From positions 1 through 64,000 of the forward strand of contig NZ_FQWX01000009.1 of assembly GCF_900129815.1 (NCBI RefSeq): a DNA stretch of 64,000 nucleotides, read 5' to 3'. This DNA is from Asaccharospora irregularis DSM 2635. GTDB taxonomy: Bacteria > Bacillota > Clostridia > Peptostreptococcales > Peptostreptococcaceae. Made by a program: the position numbers and the translations under genes. This document shows, piece after piece, positions 63,795-64,000 of this stretch. Below the pieces are notes generated by a model. It ran no database searches. It was given only the letters and a program-made list of their open reading frames with translations, and was not told the origin of the DNA. How positions within the stretch are numbered: position 1 is the first letter of the stretch; the number at the start of each line of letters is the position of its first letter.

Positions 63795-64000
63795 TTAGTA
63801 CTTAATATCAAATTTTTTAACTTTTCTATATAGCGTAGCAATACCTATTTCAAGAGCATCAGCTACTTTTTTCATTCCTTCTGTGTTGCTTCCATATTTT
63901 TTTATAGCATTTATTATAGCCTCTTTTTCTAGATCATCAATAGTCTTTACTTCCTGCTTATAAAGCTCATCTAATCTAAACGATATTAAGTCAGACATAC
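63795..64000 (-). CDS. Fis-type HTH regulator, C-terminal part (cut by window end)
   Basis: The frame is open to the window edge, so the visible 68 codons are probably the end of a longer protein. TIDDLEKEAIINAIKKYGSNTEGMKKVADALEIGIATLYRKVKKF is the Fis-type helix-turn-helix that closes sigma-54-dependent activators (DDLEKEAI...ALGIS-ATLYRK pattern). An internal Met at 63998 could mislead a gene caller. If it is such an activator, the aldehyde dehydrogenase just downstream is a plausible target, but no -24/-12 promoter was recognised before it. Confidence 0.75.
   Translation of the reverse strand, partial: MSDLISFRLDELYKQEVKTIDDLEKEAIINAIKKYGSNTEGMKKVADALEIGIATLYRKVKKFDIKY

Noticed and set aside
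1-64000. CRISPR array, prophage or tRNA genes
   Set aside because: No regular direct repeats with spacers, no phage structural or integrase genes, and no tRNA cloverleaf with a GGTTCGAATCC-type arm were seen.

Overview
This window is AT-rich, chromosomal-looking DNA from a Gram-positive clostridium, most likely of the Peptostreptococcaceae (the Clostridioides / Paeniclostridium / Romboutsia group). The evidence is very low GC with strong GGAGG ribosome binding sites, Rho-independent terminators after most units, the clostridial fusion of glycine cleavage T protein to P-protein subunit 1, a reverse rubrerythrin, a signal-peptide superoxide dismutase, and T-box and riboswitch leaders. The placement is an inference from gene content; I could not compare genomes.

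Layout. 1-311 is the right end of an ISL3-family insertion sequence. 0.4-2.9 kb is a minus-strand group with an AlkD-like DNA repair protein, a DNA-binding protein and a lipoprotein. 3.2-4.9 kb (plus) holds a PfoR-like membrane protein and nucleoside phosphorylase PpnP. 5.0-9.15 kb is the glycine cleavage pair gcvTPA-gcvPB behind a leader with a terminator; lipoate-protein ligase LplA (13.3 kb) probably serves the same pathway. 9.5-13.0 kb has a pentapeptide-repeat protein with a channel-like tail and a lysine-riboswitch-controlled NhaC-family transporter. 14.4-25.6 kb is a tellurite-resistance-type (Ter) stress cluster: two TerD proteins, a calcium-type P-type ATPase, a YceG-like protein, TelA, and a 'biosynthetic module' of a CitE-like lyase, a four-domain phosphoribosyltransferase fusion and a HAD phosphatase. 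25.8-38 kb is mixed: exported SodA, YdjM-like protein, two VTT-family membrane proteins, MscS, a YtrA-type GntR/ABC operon, MATE exporter, a metal exporter behind a NiCo-like riboswitch, reverse rubrerythrin, MntP and a two-domain rhodanese lipoprotein.

38-47 kb has an orphan histidine kinase, a TrpP tryptophan transporter under a Trp T-box, and the housekeeping block dnaG-sigA-trmK-nif3. 47.1-53.8 kb is a nine-gene folate operon, pabA-pabB-pabC-(nucleotidyltransferase)-folE-folP-folB-folK-aroF, which couples chorismate supply, pABA synthesis and pterin synthesis. 53.9-64 kb holds surface and repeat proteins (polysaccharide deacetylase, CAP protein, MORN, WG and TPR repeats), YitT, an M19 dipeptidase, an aldehyde dehydrogenase and the 3' end of a Fis-type regulator.

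The most unusual items are the fused Ter-module enzyme, the unidentified gcv leader with two mutually exclusive stems, the channel-like pentapeptide protein, a nucleotidyltransferase inside the folate operon, and a family of short dispersed intergenic repeats (for example 29211-29240 against 47091-47120, 29 of 30 bases identical). I saw no tRNA, rRNA, CRISPR array or prophage.
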